A stretch of DNA of 64,000 bases from Nevskiales bacterium (lineage in GTDB: Bacteria > Pseudomonadota > Gammaproteobacteria > Nevskiales > Nevskiaceae): positions 1 through 64,000 of the forward strand of contig JAQVDP010000013.1 of the NCBI GenBank assembly GCA_028698335.1. Direction: 5' to 3'. The notes beneath the pieces were generated by a model that worked only from the letters and a program-made list of their open reading frames with translations, ran no database searches and was not told the DNA's origin. The number at the start of each line of letters is the position of its first letter. Within the stretch, counting starts at the first letter, position 1. Shown piece by piece: positions 33,981 to 42,576 of this stretch. Made by a program: the position numbers and the translations under genes.

Positions 33981-33983
33981 TGT
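33959..33983. promoter_or_regulatory. Fur-type operator over the DUF2061 promoter
   Basis: A perfect inverted repeat with arms ACAAATGATAA and TTATCATTTGT around TTG. The core TGATAAT-T-GTTATCA differs by one base from the 7-1-7 Fur box TGATAAT-N-ATTATCA. It is strikingly AT-rich for this genome and covers the candidate -10 box. Fur repression by iron is the best guess; Zur or another Fur-family member is possible. Confidence 0.68.
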
Positions 33984-34012
33984 TTCAAGCCTGTATTTCC
34001 GGAGTCCCGACC

Positions 34013-34234
34013 ATGATCAAGACCGTGAGTTTCGGCGCCATGCACATCAGCGTCGCGTTCACCGTGGTCTGGCTGCTGACCGGGGACTGGATGACCGGCG
34101 GTCTGGTCGCCCTGGTCGAGCCCTGCGTCAACACCGTGGCCTACCACTTCCACGAGAAAATCTGGAAGCGCTACGGACCTGCGGCCGACGCCGACGCCGA
34201 CGCCGGCTTCGCGTTATGCGGACATGCCCACTGA
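34013..34234 (+). CDS. DUF2061 small membrane protein under a Fur-like operator
   Basis: A 73-residue protein of the uncharacterised DUF2061 family. The start at 34013 (MIKTVSFGAMHIS) follows GGAG; the longer frame upstream would overlap the operator. The core MHISVAFTVVWLLTGDWMTGGLVALVEPCVNTVAYHFHEKIWKRYG is the whole family domain, with one or two membrane helices and the conserved E-P and H-E-K-x-W region. The tail is a short Asp-Ala repeat from four GCCGAC hexamers, ending FALCGHAH, which could bind metal. It is convergent with the methyltransferase-like gene, 20 bases apart. The operator suggests a job in iron or metal response; none is known. Confidence 0.85.
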   Translation: MIKTVSFGAMHISVAFTVVWLLTGDWMTGGLVALVEPCVNTVAYHFHEKIWKRYGPAADADADAGFALCGHAH

Positions 34235-34254
34235 GCGGCCCGGCGGTCCCGGAC

Positions 34255-35001
34255 TCAGAACAGGCCTGGCAGCAGCCACCAGCTGCGCCGCCGGTATGCG
34301 GCCCACTGCGGGTAGCGTGCCATGCTGGCTTCCTTGAGCCGCATGTTGACCGCGAACACGCCGAGCCAGACCCAGGCCAGCACCACGACCGGCAGCCAGT
34401 GCCAGACCATCAGCGCGAAGCTGCCGTAGATCATCATCTCGCCGAGGTAGTTCGGGTGGCGCACGTAGCGGAACATGCCGTCGGTGATCAGGGCGCGACG
34501 TTCGCGCAGGGTGAAGTACTTCTGCGCGTCGGCCGCCACCATGATCGCGCTGCCGAGCATGCACAGGCTGATGCACAGGCAGAACCATGCCGGCTCCGGC
34601 AGGGGATAGACGGGTGACGCGGTGCCCGAGATCAGCAGCCAGCCGAAGACCCAGTACCAGCCGAGGACCGCGGCGAAGGCGTTGATGCCGCCGCCGATGG
34701 TGATGCGGACCTGCCAGTTGGGATCCGGGAAGGCCAGATCTTTCAGGATCCAGACCAGACCGTAGCTGCCGTGCATCGCGAGATAGATCCAGGCGGCGGG
34801 AGCGTCGTTGCGGTAGTAGGCCATCAGCAGGCCGAGAAAGACGAAGGTCCCGGCCTTCTGGAAATTGATGACGGTTGCGAAGGTCCAGGGGCGTGGGCCG
34901 CCGCCGAAGTCGTGCACCAGATAGTCGGTCAGGCGGCGCAGCGCTACGGCCCAGCGCGGGGCTGCGGCTGGCGCCGTAGCAGGTGTCGTCTGCGTATACA
35001 T
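34255..35001 (-). CDS. Membrane methyltransferase-like protein (DUF1295/ICMT-like)
   Basis: Integral membrane protein of 248 residues with about six hydrophobic segments. The C-terminal half holds GMFRYVRHPNYLGEMMIYGSFAL and KEASMARYPQWAAYRRRSWWLLP, the signature shared by isoprenylcysteine methyltransferases and the DUF1295/steroid reductase C-terminal group. The start at 35001 has GGAGG nine bases upstream. It differs from the MddA-like protein at 23028 in its N-terminal half (GGGPRPWTFATVINFQKAGTFVFLG). Divergent from the amidase across only 74 bases, so the promoters must face each other. Substrate unknown. Confidence 0.75.
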   Translation of the reverse strand: MYTQTTPATAPAAAPRWAVALRRLTDYLVHDFGGGPRPWTFATVINFQKAGTFVFLGLLMAYYRNDAPAAWIYLAMHGSYGLVWILKDLAFPDPNWQVRITIGGGINAFAAVLGWYWVFGWLLISGTASPVYPLPEPAWFCLCISLCMLGSAIMVAADAQKYFTLRERRALITDGMFRYVRHPNYLGEMMIYGSFALMVWHWLPVVVLAWVWLGVFAVNMRLKEASMARYPQWAAYRRRSWWLLPGLF

Positions 35002-35075
35002 TGCCCATCCTCCGTGCAAGCGGCCGCCAGCGGCTACTCTATGCCGATCCAGCGCACTTGAGGAGACGACAGCAG

Positions 35076-36563
35076 ATGATTTCGGTCGAGGACTATCGAC
35101 GTCATGACGGACTCGGGCTGGCGGAACTGGTCCGCAACGGCGAGGTCAGCGCCGCCGAGCTGCTCGAGGTCGCGATCGGGCAGGCCGAGCGGCTCAATCC
35201 CCACCTCAATGCGATCATCATCCCGATGTACGAGCTGGCGCGCGCGCGTGCCGCCGGTCCGCTCGAAGGGCCATTCGCCGGGGTGCCGTTCCTGGTCAAG
35301 GATCTGTTCCAGGAATACGAGGGCGTGATGACCGCCTATGGCTGCAAGGCGCTGAAGCGCGCGGCGGTTCCGGCTGCCGGGCATGCGGAAATCACCCGGC
35401 GCTGGCTGCGTGCCGGCACCGTGATCTTCGGGCGGACCAACTCGCCGGAGTTCGGCGCCAAGGGCATCACCGAGCCGGAGGCCTGGGGGGCCACCCGCAA
35501 CCCCTGGAATCTGGGGCACACGCCGGGCGGGTCCAGCGGCGGCTCCGCGGCGATGGTCGCGGCCGGGGTGGTGCCGATGGCCGGGGCCAACGACGGCGGC
35601 GGCTCGATCCGCATCCCCGCGGCCTGCTGCGGGCTGTTCGGACTCAAGCCCGGTCGCGGACGCACCCCCTGGGGGCCGCGCTATGGCGAGATGATGCACG
35701 GTGCCGCGATGAACCACGTGATCTCGCGGTCGGTGCGCGACAGCGCCGCGATGCTGGACGCGAGTCATGGCCACGAACCCGGCGCGTTCTACCGCCTGGA
35801 GCCGCCCGTACGACCGTATCTCGAAGAGGTCGGGCGCGAGCCCGGCAAACTGCGCATCGCCTACACGACGCAGTCGCCGATCGGCACGCCGGTGCACCCC
35901 GAGGCGGTCGCCGCGGTCGAGAACAGCGCGCGCCTGCTCGAGTCCCTCGGGCACTACGTGGAGCCGGCGGAACCGCCGATCGACGGGCTGCAGGTGGCGG
36001 AGGACTGGCTGATGATGTGGTTCGCGCACACCGCGGCGACGGTGCGCGAGGTGCGCCAGCAGACCGGCTGCGGCCTCGACGGTTTCGAGGCCGACACGCT
36101 GGCCATGGCGGCGTTCGGCGAGGCGAGCCGCGCCAGCGAGTACATCGTCGCGTTCCAGCGCTGGAACGACTACATGCGTCAGCTCGACGGCTTCTTCGAG
36201 CATTACGATCTGCTGATGACGCCGACGCTTGCGCATCCGCCCGCGCGCATCGGCGAGGTCGCGACGCCGGCCTGGCAGCACGTCCTGCTGAAGATCGTGA
36301 TGAGCCTGCGTCTGTCGCGCGTGGCGCTGGCCACCGGAGTGGTCGAGCGCATGGCCAAGGAAAACCTGAAATGGGTGCCGTTCACCCAGCTTGAAAACGT
36401 CACCGGTGTGCCGGCGATGTCGGTGCCCCTGCACTGGACAGCGGACGGACTGCCGATGGGCGTGCATTTCGCTGCGCCGCATGGGGAGGAGGGCAGGCTC
36501 CTGCGTCTGGCGGCGCAGCTCGAGCAGGCCCGGCCCTGGGCGCAGCGCCGACCGGAGCTTTGA
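35076..36563 (+). CDS. Amidase signature family amidohydrolase
   Basis: Hydrolyses an amide bond with the Ser-cisSer-Lys triad. With the start at 35076 ([20 protein letters not shown] site) the protein has 495 residues, normal for the family. K75 is in FLVKDLF, S153 in GGSSGGS, and the nucleophile S177 in [10 protein letters not shown]; the 24-residue distance between the serines fits known amidases. The last part keeps the usual MTPTLAHPP and [16 protein letters not shown]. It does not look like GatA, since no gatB/gatC is nearby. The next gene starts 3 bases after its stop. The substrate is unknown. Confidence 0.93.
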   Translation: MISVEDYRRHDGLGLAELVRNGEVSAAELLEVAIGQAERLNPHLNAIIIPMYELARARAAGPLEGPFAGVPFLVKDLFQEYEGVMTAYGCKALKRAAVPAAGHAEITRRWLRAGTVIFGRTNSPEFGAKGITEPEAWGATRNPWNLGHTPGGSSGGSAAMVAAGVVPMAGANDGGGSIRIPAACCGLFGLKPGRGRTPWGPRYGEMMHGAAMNHVISRSVRDSAAMLDASHGHEPGAFYRLEPPVRPYLEEVGREPGKLRIAYTTQSPIGTPVHPEAVAAVENSARLLESLGHYVEPAEPPIDGLQVAEDWLMMWFAHTAATVREVRQQTGCGLDGFEADTLAMAAFGEASRASEYIVAFQRWNDYMRQLDGFFEHYDLLMTPTLAHPPARIGEVATPAWQHVLLKIVMSLRLSRVALATGVVERMAKENLKWVPFTQLENVTGVPAMSVPLHWTADGLPMGVHFAAPHGEEGRLLRLAAQLEQARPWAQRRPEL

Positions 36564-36565
36564 GG

Positions 36566-37252
36566 ATGCTGATTCAGAAACGTTTCTGTGGACCGCCCAA
36601 TTCGGGCAACGGCGGCTATTCCGCCGGCGTGCTGGCTGCGGCACTGGGCGGCGGCACGGTGGAGGTGACGCTGAAGGCGCCGCCCCCGCTGGAAACGCCG
36701 CTGCAGGTCGATGTCGACGGCAACCATGCGCGGCTGCTCGACGGCGAGTCGGTCGTCGCCGAGGCACGGCGCAGCGTGCTCGAGCAACCGATCCCGGCGC
36801 CGCCGACGCTGGACGCGGCGCGGGCCTGCGCCGAGCACTACGCCGGGCTGCGCGAACATGCCTACCCGACCTGCTTCTCCTGCGGGCCGCGGCGCCACGC
36901 CGGCGACGGCCTGTGCATCTTCCCCGGGCCGCTGCGGCCCGGCGTGGTCGCCGCGGCCTGGCACGTCGATCCGGACCTGGCCGGCGCGGGCGGCGTTGTG
37001 CCGTTGCCGGTGCTGTGGGCGGCGATCGATTGCGCCGGCTACTGGGCGGGTACCGGCGAGGTGCAGACGCCGATGCTGCTGGGCCGCATGTGCGCGGTGT
37101 TCGACGCCGCGCCGACGCCGGGCAGCGACTGCGTGGTCGTCGGCTGGGCCGAGGGACGCGACGGTCGCAAGGTCTTCGCAGGAACCGCGCTGTTCGAATC
37201 CGACGGACGCTGCCTGGGTCACAGTCGTCAGACCTGGATCGCATTGAAGTGA
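36566..37252 (+). CDS. Conserved hypothetical protein, possibly hotdog-fold thioesterase-like
   Basis: I know no function for this 228-residue protein. It opens MLIQKRFCGPPNSGNGGYSAGVLAAALGG, a form seen in proteins of unknown function that resemble acyl-CoA thioesterases with two hotdog folds (inference from recall). In the middle, YPTCFSCGPRRHAGDGLCIFPG carries three cysteines; the second half has LWAAIDCAGYWAG and LLGRMCAVFDA, in keeping with a second fold. ATG at 36566 is preferred over TTG at 36560, which overlaps the amidase stop. The tight link to the amidase suggests joint use on an acyl-amide or acyl-CoA substrate. Confidence 0.75.
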   Translation: MLIQKRFCGPPNSGNGGYSAGVLAAALGGGTVEVTLKAPPPLETPLQVDVDGNHARLLDGESVVAEARRSVLEQPIPAPPTLDAARACAEHYAGLREHAYPTCFSCGPRRHAGDGLCIFPGPLRPGVVAAAWHVDPDLAGAGGVVPLPVLWAAIDCAGYWAGTGEVQTPMLLGRMCAVFDAAPTPGSDCVVVGWAEGRDGRKVFAGTALFESDGRCLGHSRQTWIALK

Positions 37253-37258
37253 GGCGTG

Positions 37259-40069
37259 ATGGATGAGTTGACGAGTCGTCTGGCGCAGTCCGCGCCGGTG
37301 CTGGCGGCTGATGCGCCGCGCCTGCTGCGCAGCAGCCGGTTCCTGCGCAACGCGCTGCCGCTGCTGCTCGACGGAGGTGCCGACCTGGCGTGCTTCGACC
37401 GGTCGCATACGGACGGCGAGTTGGCCAGATCGCTGGCCGCCGCCTGTGCCGGCTGCGAGGAACCGGCGGCTCTGATGCAGGTGCTGCGTCGGCAGCGGCG
37501 GTATCACATGGCCAGGATCGTGTGGCGCGACCTCACGGAGCGGGCGCCGCTCGATGAGACGCTGCGTGACCTGTCGGATCTGGCCGATGCCTGTGTCGAG
37601 ACGGCGCTGCGTTTCGTCGAGGCGCGGCTGCAGCAGCGCCACGGCGTGCCGTTCAATTCCGATGACGAGGAAATCCGGCCGGTCGTGCTCGGCATGGGCA
37701 AGCTCGGCGGGCACGAGCTCAACTTCTCGTCGGACATCGATCTGATCTTCTGTCACACGGATGGCGGTCAGACGCGGTCGATCACCGATGCGCCGGTGCG
37801 CGTGATCAGTTCCGACGAATACTTCGTCAAGCTGGCCCAGGAGACCACGCGCATGCTGGTCGCCCAGACGGTCGACGGCTTCGTGTTCAGGGTCGACACG
37901 ATGTTGCGGCCGTTCGGGTCCGCGGGGGCGTTGTCGGCGTCGTTTCCGGCTCTGGAGGACTACTACCAGGTGCACGGCCGCGAGTGGGAGCGCTACGCGA
38001 TGATCAAGGCGCGCCCGATCGCCGGCGACCTCGACGCCGGCCGGCGCCTGCTGAAGATGCTGCAGCCGTTCGTATACCGCCGCTATCTCGATTTCAACGC
38101 GATCGGCAGTCTGCGCGACCTCAAGAAGCTGATCGAGGACGACGTCGCGCGCAAGGGGCTCGAGAACAACGTCAAGCTCGGTCCCGGCGGGATCCGCGAA
38201 ATCGAGTTCATCGTGCAGTCGTTCCAGCTGGTGCGCGGCGGCGCCGAGCCGGCACTGCGCGACAACCGGCTGCGGCCGGTGTTGCGCTATCTGGGGCAGA
38301 ACGGGCACCTGGAGCCCGAGGTCGCGCAACGGCTCGACGAGGCCTATGTGTTCCTGCGCCGTCTCGAAAACGCGATCCAGATGTACGACGACCAGCAGAC
38401 ACACGCCTTGCCGAGCGGTGACGAGGCGCGGGACGCGCTGCTGGCTGCACTCGAGTTCACCGACTGGCCGGCGCTGCTGGCGCGCTTCGAGGCGGTGACG
38501 GTCTATGTGCGGGAGCAGTTCGCCGGCATCTTCACGCGGCCGGACGATCAGGTCGAGGCGCCGCTGCAAAGGCTGGTCGACGCCTTGTGGAACGGATCGC
38601 TGAGCGGTGACGACGCCCTCGACGCGCTGTGCAACGCCGGTTTCGCGCGACGCACGCAGTGGGTGCTGGACCTTGTGCTCTCGCTGCAGAACGTGCGCCT
38701 GGTGCGGATGATGCGCGAGGACGCCGTGCGCAAGCTGCGCGTGCTGCTGGCGCAGCTGTTCGCCGAGGTGCTCAAGCAGCCCGAGCCCGAGGAGGCGCTG
38801 GGGCGGACGCTGCAGGTGATCGAGGCGATCGCGGGACGCTCGACGTACCTGACGCTGCTGCGCGAAAGCGCCGCGGCGCGCGATCATCTGGTGCGGCTGT
38901 GCGCCGCCAGTCCATGGCTGAGCCGCTTCATCGCGCTGTCGCCGGTCGTGCTCGACAACCTGCTCGACGCACGCACCCTCTATGCGCCGCCGGAGCGTGC
39001 CGAACTGGAGGAGGAGCTGGAGCGTCGCTGTACCGGCTTGACGCTGCCGGCCGATACCGAGCGGGCGATGGACGCGCTGCGCCAGTTCCAGAAGGAGGTG
39101 ACGCTGCGCGTCGCCGCCGCCGATCTGGTCGGCGCCCTCAAGCTGGTCGCGGTCAGCGATCGCCTGACCTGGCTGGCCGAGGTGATCGTCGATCACGCGC
39201 TGCGCATGGCCTGGGCGGAGATGCGTGCGCAGTACGGACAGCCGTTGCGCAGCGACGGAGTCGCGGCGGGTTTCGCGGTGATCGCCTACGGCAAGTTCGG
39301 CGGCATCGAGCTCGGTTACGGCTCGGACCTGGATCTGGTGTTCCTGCATGACTGCGATCAACTCGCCGGCGAGACCCAGGGCGGGCCGCGCAGCATCGAC
39401 AACGGCACGTTCTACGCGCGTCTCGCGCAGCGGCTGATCAACTGGCTGTCGACCCAGACCGCCGCGGGGCGCGCTTACGAAGTGGACATGGAACTGCGTC
39501 CGAACGGCCGCTCGGGGTTGCTGGTCAGCAGTCTCAACAGTTTTTCCGACTACCAGCGCAACGAGGCGTGGACCTGGGAACACCAGGCGCTGACGCGCGC
39601 GCGCTTCGTCGCCGGGAGTCCGGACATCGGCGCGGCGTTCGCGCAGATCCGTCGGGAGGTGCTAGTCCGGCCGCGGGACGACGCCAGACTGCGCCGCGAG
39701 ATTGCCGACATGCGGGCGAAGATGCGGGCGAACCTCGACAAGTCCAGCGCCGAGGCCTGGGACATCAAGCAGGGCGCCGGCGGGCTGATCGACATCGAGT
39801 TCGTGACCCAGTATCTGGTGCTGCGGGACGCGCACGCGCACGCCGAGGTCGTGGAATGGAGCGACAACTGGCGTCAGCTCGAGGCCCTGCAGCGCGTCGG
39901 CAGCATCGGCGCCGACGACGTGGCCCGGCTGATCGACTGCTATCGCCGTTACCGGACCTGGGCGCATTCGCGGGCGCTGCTCGACGCGACCACGCTGACG
40001 CCCGCCGACGCATTCGAGTCCGAGCGCGGCGCGGTGATCGCATTGCGGCGGCAGATTCTGGGCGAGTGA
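37259..40069 (+). CDS. glnE: Bifunctional glutamine synthetase adenylyltransferase/deadenylyltransferase
   Basis: Adds and removes AMP on glutamine synthetase to match nitrogen status, under PII control. The 936-residue protein has two nucleotidyltransferase domains. The N-terminal deadenylylase domain has GMGKLGGHELNFSSDIDLIF (about residue 150); the C-terminal adenylylase domain has AYGKFGGIELGYGSDLDLVFLHD, each with the G-S and D-x-D catalytic form. The PII-responsive helical linkers LGPGGIREIEFIVQ and IKQGAGGLIDIEFVTQ are conserved. The GTG at 37256 is a close alternative start. It ends in a strong terminator. As in Pseudomonas it neighbours ilvE and LPS core genes, here with an inserted block between. 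Confidence 0.98.
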   Translation: MDELTSRLAQSAPVLAADAPRLLRSSRFLRNALPLLLDGGADLACFDRSHTDGELARSLAAACAGCEEPAALMQVLRRQRRYHMARIVWRDLTERAPLDETLRDLSDLADACVETALRFVEARLQQRHGVPFNSDDEEIRPVVLGMGKLGGHELNFSSDIDLIFCHTDGGQTRSITDAPVRVISSDEYFVKLAQETTRMLVAQTVDGFVFRVDTMLRPFGSAGALSASFPALEDYYQVHGREWERYAMIKARPIAGDLDAGRRLLKMLQPFVYRRYLDFNAIGSLRDLKKLIEDDVARKGLENNVKLGPGGIREIEFIVQSFQLVRGGAEPALRDNRLRPVLRYLGQNGHLEPEVAQRLDEAYVFLRRLENAIQMYDDQQTHALPSGDEARDALLAALEFTDWPALLARFEAVTVYVREQFAGIFTRPDDQVEAPLQRLVDALWNGSLSGDDALDALCNAGFARRTQWVLDLVLSLQNVRLVRMMREDAVRKLRVLLAQLFAEVLKQPEPEEALGRTLQVIEAIAGRSTYLTLLRESAAARDHLVRLCAASPWLSRFIALSPVVLDNLLDARTLYAPPERAELEEELERRCTGLTLPADTERAMDALRQFQKEVTLRVAAADLVGALKLVAVSDRLTWLAEVIVDHALRMAWAEMRAQYGQPLRSDGVAAGFAVIAYGKFGGIELGYGSDLDLVFLHDCDQLAGETQGGPRSIDNGTFYARLAQRLINWLSTQTAAGRAYEVDMELRPNGRSGLLVSSLNSFSDYQRNEAWTWEHQALTRARFVAGSPDIGAAFAQIRREVLVRPRDDARLRREIADMRAKMRANLDKSSAEAWDIKQGAGGLIDIEFVTQYLVLRDAHAHAEVVEWSDNWRQLEALQRVGSIGADDVARLIDCYRRYRTWAHSRALLDATTLTPADAFESERGAVIALRRQILGE

Positions 40070-40133
40070 GCGGGGTGGCGGTCGGGGTCGCGACATCGGC
40101 CCCTCCGGCAGCGGGCGTTAAACTGTCGTCGCG

Positions 40134-40159
40134 CGACGCCGTTCCGGCGTCGTCTTTTC
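40134..40159 (+). terminator. Rho-independent terminator of glnE
   Basis: Stem CGACGCCG / CGGCGTCG around TTC, followed by TCTTTTC. It lies 65 bases after the glnE stop and just before the first sulfotransferase start at 40181, so that gene needs its own promoter or read-through. Confidence 0.85.
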
Positions 40160-40180
40160 GAGCTTCCTGCCTGGGTCCCC

Positions 40181-40897
40181 ATGACGTTGCAGCACCGCAT
40201 CATTGCCTTGTACTACCGCCTGCCGTCGCGCCTGCGCCGATTGCTGTACCGGATTTTTTCGCCGCGCTCCTTCGGCCGGCTCCAGCGCGAGCGTGCGGGG
40301 CGATTCAGTCCCTGCTTCGAGCGCAAGGCGATCTTCGTGCATATCCCCAAGTGCGGCGGCATGGCGGTCGGCACCGCCCTGTTCGGGCACGGGCGGCTGT
40401 CGCATCGGCCGATCAAGGACTATCAGGTGATCTTCACGCCTGAAGAGTTCGAGACGTTCTACAAGTTCACCGTGGTGCGCAATCCCTGGGACCGGCTGGT
40501 GTCGGGCTGGCACTATCTGCGCGGGCAGGGCGGGACCGACGGCGACCGCGCCTGGGCCGCGAAGCATCTGAGCCGCTATGCGGACTTCGACGATTTCGTG
40601 ATCAACGGATTGCACCGCCGGGAGATTCTCGGCCGTCAGCATTTTCGTCCGCAGTTCGGCTATGTGTGCCTGCCGGGGCAGCGCGAGATTCTGGTCGACC
40701 AGGTGTGTCGTGTCGAAAGCCTGCAGCAGGATATCGATCGGGTCTGCGCCGCGATCGGAATCGCGCCGGTCAGCGTCGAGAAGATCAACGCCTCCAGGCA
40801 TCGCGACTATCGCGAGTACTACTCCGAGCGCACCCGGCAGAAGGTCGCCGCGGTCTACGCGGACGACATCGCGCTGTTCGGGTATCAGTTCGACTGA
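40181..40897 (+). CDS. Carbohydrate sulfotransferase family protein (first copy)
   Basis: Predicted PAPS-dependent sulfotransferase of the sulfotransferase-2 family, which acts on sugar hydroxyls. The 5'-phosphosulfate loop is FVHIPKCGGMAVGTALFG (about residue 48-65) and the 3'-phosphate region VVRNPWDRLVSGWHYL (about 98-113). The C terminus HRDYREYYSERTRQKVAAVYADDIALFGYQF is standard for the family. With 238 residues it is a single domain without membrane segment. It faces the WaaZ-like gene and overlaps its end by 13 bases. The likely acceptor is LPS or another surface glycan made by the adjoining genes; this is inference. Confidence 0.88.
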   Translation: MTLQHRIIALYYRLPSRLRRLLYRIFSPRSFGRLQRERAGRFSPCFERKAIFVHIPKCGGMAVGTALFGHGRLSHRPIKDYQVIFTPEEFETFYKFTVVRNPWDRLVSGWHYLRGQGGTDGDRAWAAKHLSRYADFDDFVINGLHRREILGRQHFRPQFGYVCLPGQREILVDQVCRVESLQQDIDRVCAAIGIAPVSVEKINASRHRDYREYYSERTRQKVAAVYADDIALFGYQFD

Positions 40898-41817
40898 GGC
40901 GCCGTATCCGCGACGTCGCCGCCAAGACAGGATTCCGGGGTGCGTCGCGCAAACACGCTGTCCGGCAGCGCCGAAGCCGGTGACGCGTTGACCACCTCGA
41001 TGCCCATGCGCCGGAGGACGCTGGACGCGAACTGGAAGTCCGGCAGGATGAAGCGGTCGAAATCGCTCAGCAGCATCGAGTTCTCGGGTTGATGCTCGGC
41101 GTAGAAACGGCGATCGCCGCTCAGGTCGAGGCCGAAGAACACGATGCGCCGGGGGCGCTGCGCGGCGGCGATCTGCAGGGCCAGATAGGCGACGGTACAC
41201 GACGGGAAGAAGCCGAGATCCGGCCGCGTCGAGAAGGCGCAGCGCCGGCCGTCGTGCGGCAGCTCCGCGGCGGGCAGATCCCACCAGTGCGACGAACGTC
41301 CGTACGGACGGGTCAGATTATCGAACAGGTAGACCCGGACCCGTTCGGCGAAATCCGGATCGCGCCGCGTCACCTCGAGCAGGACGCGATGGTCGACGGC
41401 CACCGCGCGTGCCCTGTCGACGCCCTGCCGGAAGCTGTCCCATTGCCGGCGGACGAAGCCGACGTCGGACACCAGATACAGATCCGCGCGGGCGTCGGCG
41501 TCGTCGATCAGGCGGTGTGATCCGTTGACGGTGATGCTGGGCTGGCGCAGCAGCCGTTCGCGGTGTTCGATCGCACCCGCGGACGGTCCGGACAGCAGGA
41601 CGTGGATCGTGCGGCCGGGCTCCAGCCAGTGGTCGAGCGTCGGCAGACGGTAGTCCCGCCCGTCGATGCGTACCTGCCATTCGCGGTTCTCGCGCCGGGC
41701 GCGATAGTCCCAGCCGTAGTAGCGCCAGTGCCAGTACCCGGTTCCGCGCATCGCGATCCCGGTCCGGTAGAGCAGATCCTTCAGTGGGGCCTTGGTCATC
41801 GGCCTCGTTGCAGTCAT
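40885..41817 (-). CDS. WaaZ/RfaZ-like LPS core biosynthesis protein
   Basis: Resembles enterobacterial WaaZ, which is required to add a third Kdo to the LPS inner core. Shared features by recall: IHVLLSGPSAG, ITVNGSHRLIDDADARADLYLVSDVGFVRRQWDSF, PSCTVAYLALQIAAAQRPRRIVFFGLDLSG, RFYAE, and NASPASALPDSVFARR near the end. The start is unclear; MTATRPM at 41817 is chosen, with options at 41880 and 41799. It gives 310 residues, slightly longer than WaaZ (about 280) through an N-terminal basic extension (YWHWRYYGWDYRARRENR). It is flanked on both sides by sulfotransferases. Enzyme activity is inferred. Confidence 0.72.
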   Translation of the reverse strand: MTATRPMTKAPLKDLLYRTGIAMRGTGYWHWRYYGWDYRARRENREWQVRIDGRDYRLPTLDHWLEPGRTIHVLLSGPSAGAIEHRERLLRQPSITVNGSHRLIDDADARADLYLVSDVGFVRRQWDSFRQGVDRARAVAVDHRVLLEVTRRDPDFAERVRVYLFDNLTRPYGRSSHWWDLPAAELPHDGRRCAFSTRPDLGFFPSCTVAYLALQIAAAQRPRRIVFFGLDLSGDRRFYAEHQPENSMLLSDFDRFILPDFQFASSVLRRMGIEVVNASPASALPDSVFARRTPESCLGGDVADTAPQSN

Positions 41818-41910
41818 ATCGGCCTGAAATTCTGGGTGCAAGGCGACGCAACGTCCAGGCGAAGGGATCGGTTCGGGCATAATTCGCGGGCACCACAGTC
41901 GCCGCAGCCC

Positions 41911-42573
41911 ATGATTCTTTCCAACCGTTACAACTTCCTATACGTGCACATCGCCAAGACCGGCGGTACCAGCGTGCGCGCGGCGCTCAAGTCGCTGCAG
42001 TGGCGCGATCCGTACTATCTCGCGCAATTCGTCTGCTCGCGGCTGTCGCACATGACCGGGCACCGCATCGCGGCGAAGCTGCCGCGGCATGCCAAGATCG
42101 TCTGTGCCCAGGAAATGCTGCCGAAGGAGTTCTTCGACGGCCTCTACAAGTTCGCGTTCGTGCGCAATCCGTGGGATCTGCAGGTCTCCAGCTACCACCA
42201 TCTCAAGCGCGAGCGTCCGCACCTGCTCGAAGGGCACGAGACCTTCGATGCGTTCACCCGCTGGAAGCTGAATCCGGAGCGACCGTATCAGTACCACCTG
42301 GATACGTCGATCACGCCGCAGACCGATTACCTGATCGATCTGCACGGCAACGTGCTGACCAACTTTCTCGGCCGCTACGAGCACCTGCACGAGGATTTCG
42401 ACCGGATCTGCAAGACGCTGCAGGTGCCGACCCCGGAGCTGCCGCACAAGCGCCAGGCCACCGACCGAAAGAAGGACTACCGCAGCTACTACAGCGACGA
42501 ACTGGCCGAAATGGTCGGCCGGCATTTCGCACGCGACGTCGAAGTGCTCGACTACCGCTTCGACGGAGACTGA
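41911..42573 (+). CDS. Carbohydrate sulfotransferase family protein (second copy)
   Basis: Second predicted PAPS-dependent sulfotransferase, 220 residues from the ATG at 41911 (MILSNRYNFLYVHIAKTGGTS). The phosphosulfate loop is YVHIAKTGGTSVRAAL and the 3'-phosphate region FAFVRNPWDLQVSSYHHL. The end KKDYRSYYSDELAEMVGRHFARDVEVLDYRFDG mirrors the first copy, but the central region (WRDPYYLAQF..MLPKEFFDGLYK and the DTSITPQTDYLID stretch) differs, so a different acceptor site is likely. The gene is 4 bases from the asparagine synthetase-like gene and is probably transcribed with it. Upstream it is divergent from the WaaZ-like gene over about 93 bases. Confidence 0.9.
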   Translation: MILSNRYNFLYVHIAKTGGTSVRAALKSLQWRDPYYLAQFVCSRLSHMTGHRIAAKLPRHAKIVCAQEMLPKEFFDGLYKFAFVRNPWDLQVSSYHHLKRERPHLLEGHETFDAFTRWKLNPERPYQYHLDTSITPQTDYLIDLHGNVLTNFLGRYEHLHEDFDRICKTLQVPTPELPHKRQATDRKKDYRSYYSDELAEMVGRHFARDVEVLDYRFDGD

Positions 42574-42576
42574 GCG

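Noticed and set aside
36203..39583. A 1,126-codon open frame on the minus strand
   Set aside because: Antisense to glnE and the amidase; low-complexity composition and no domains.
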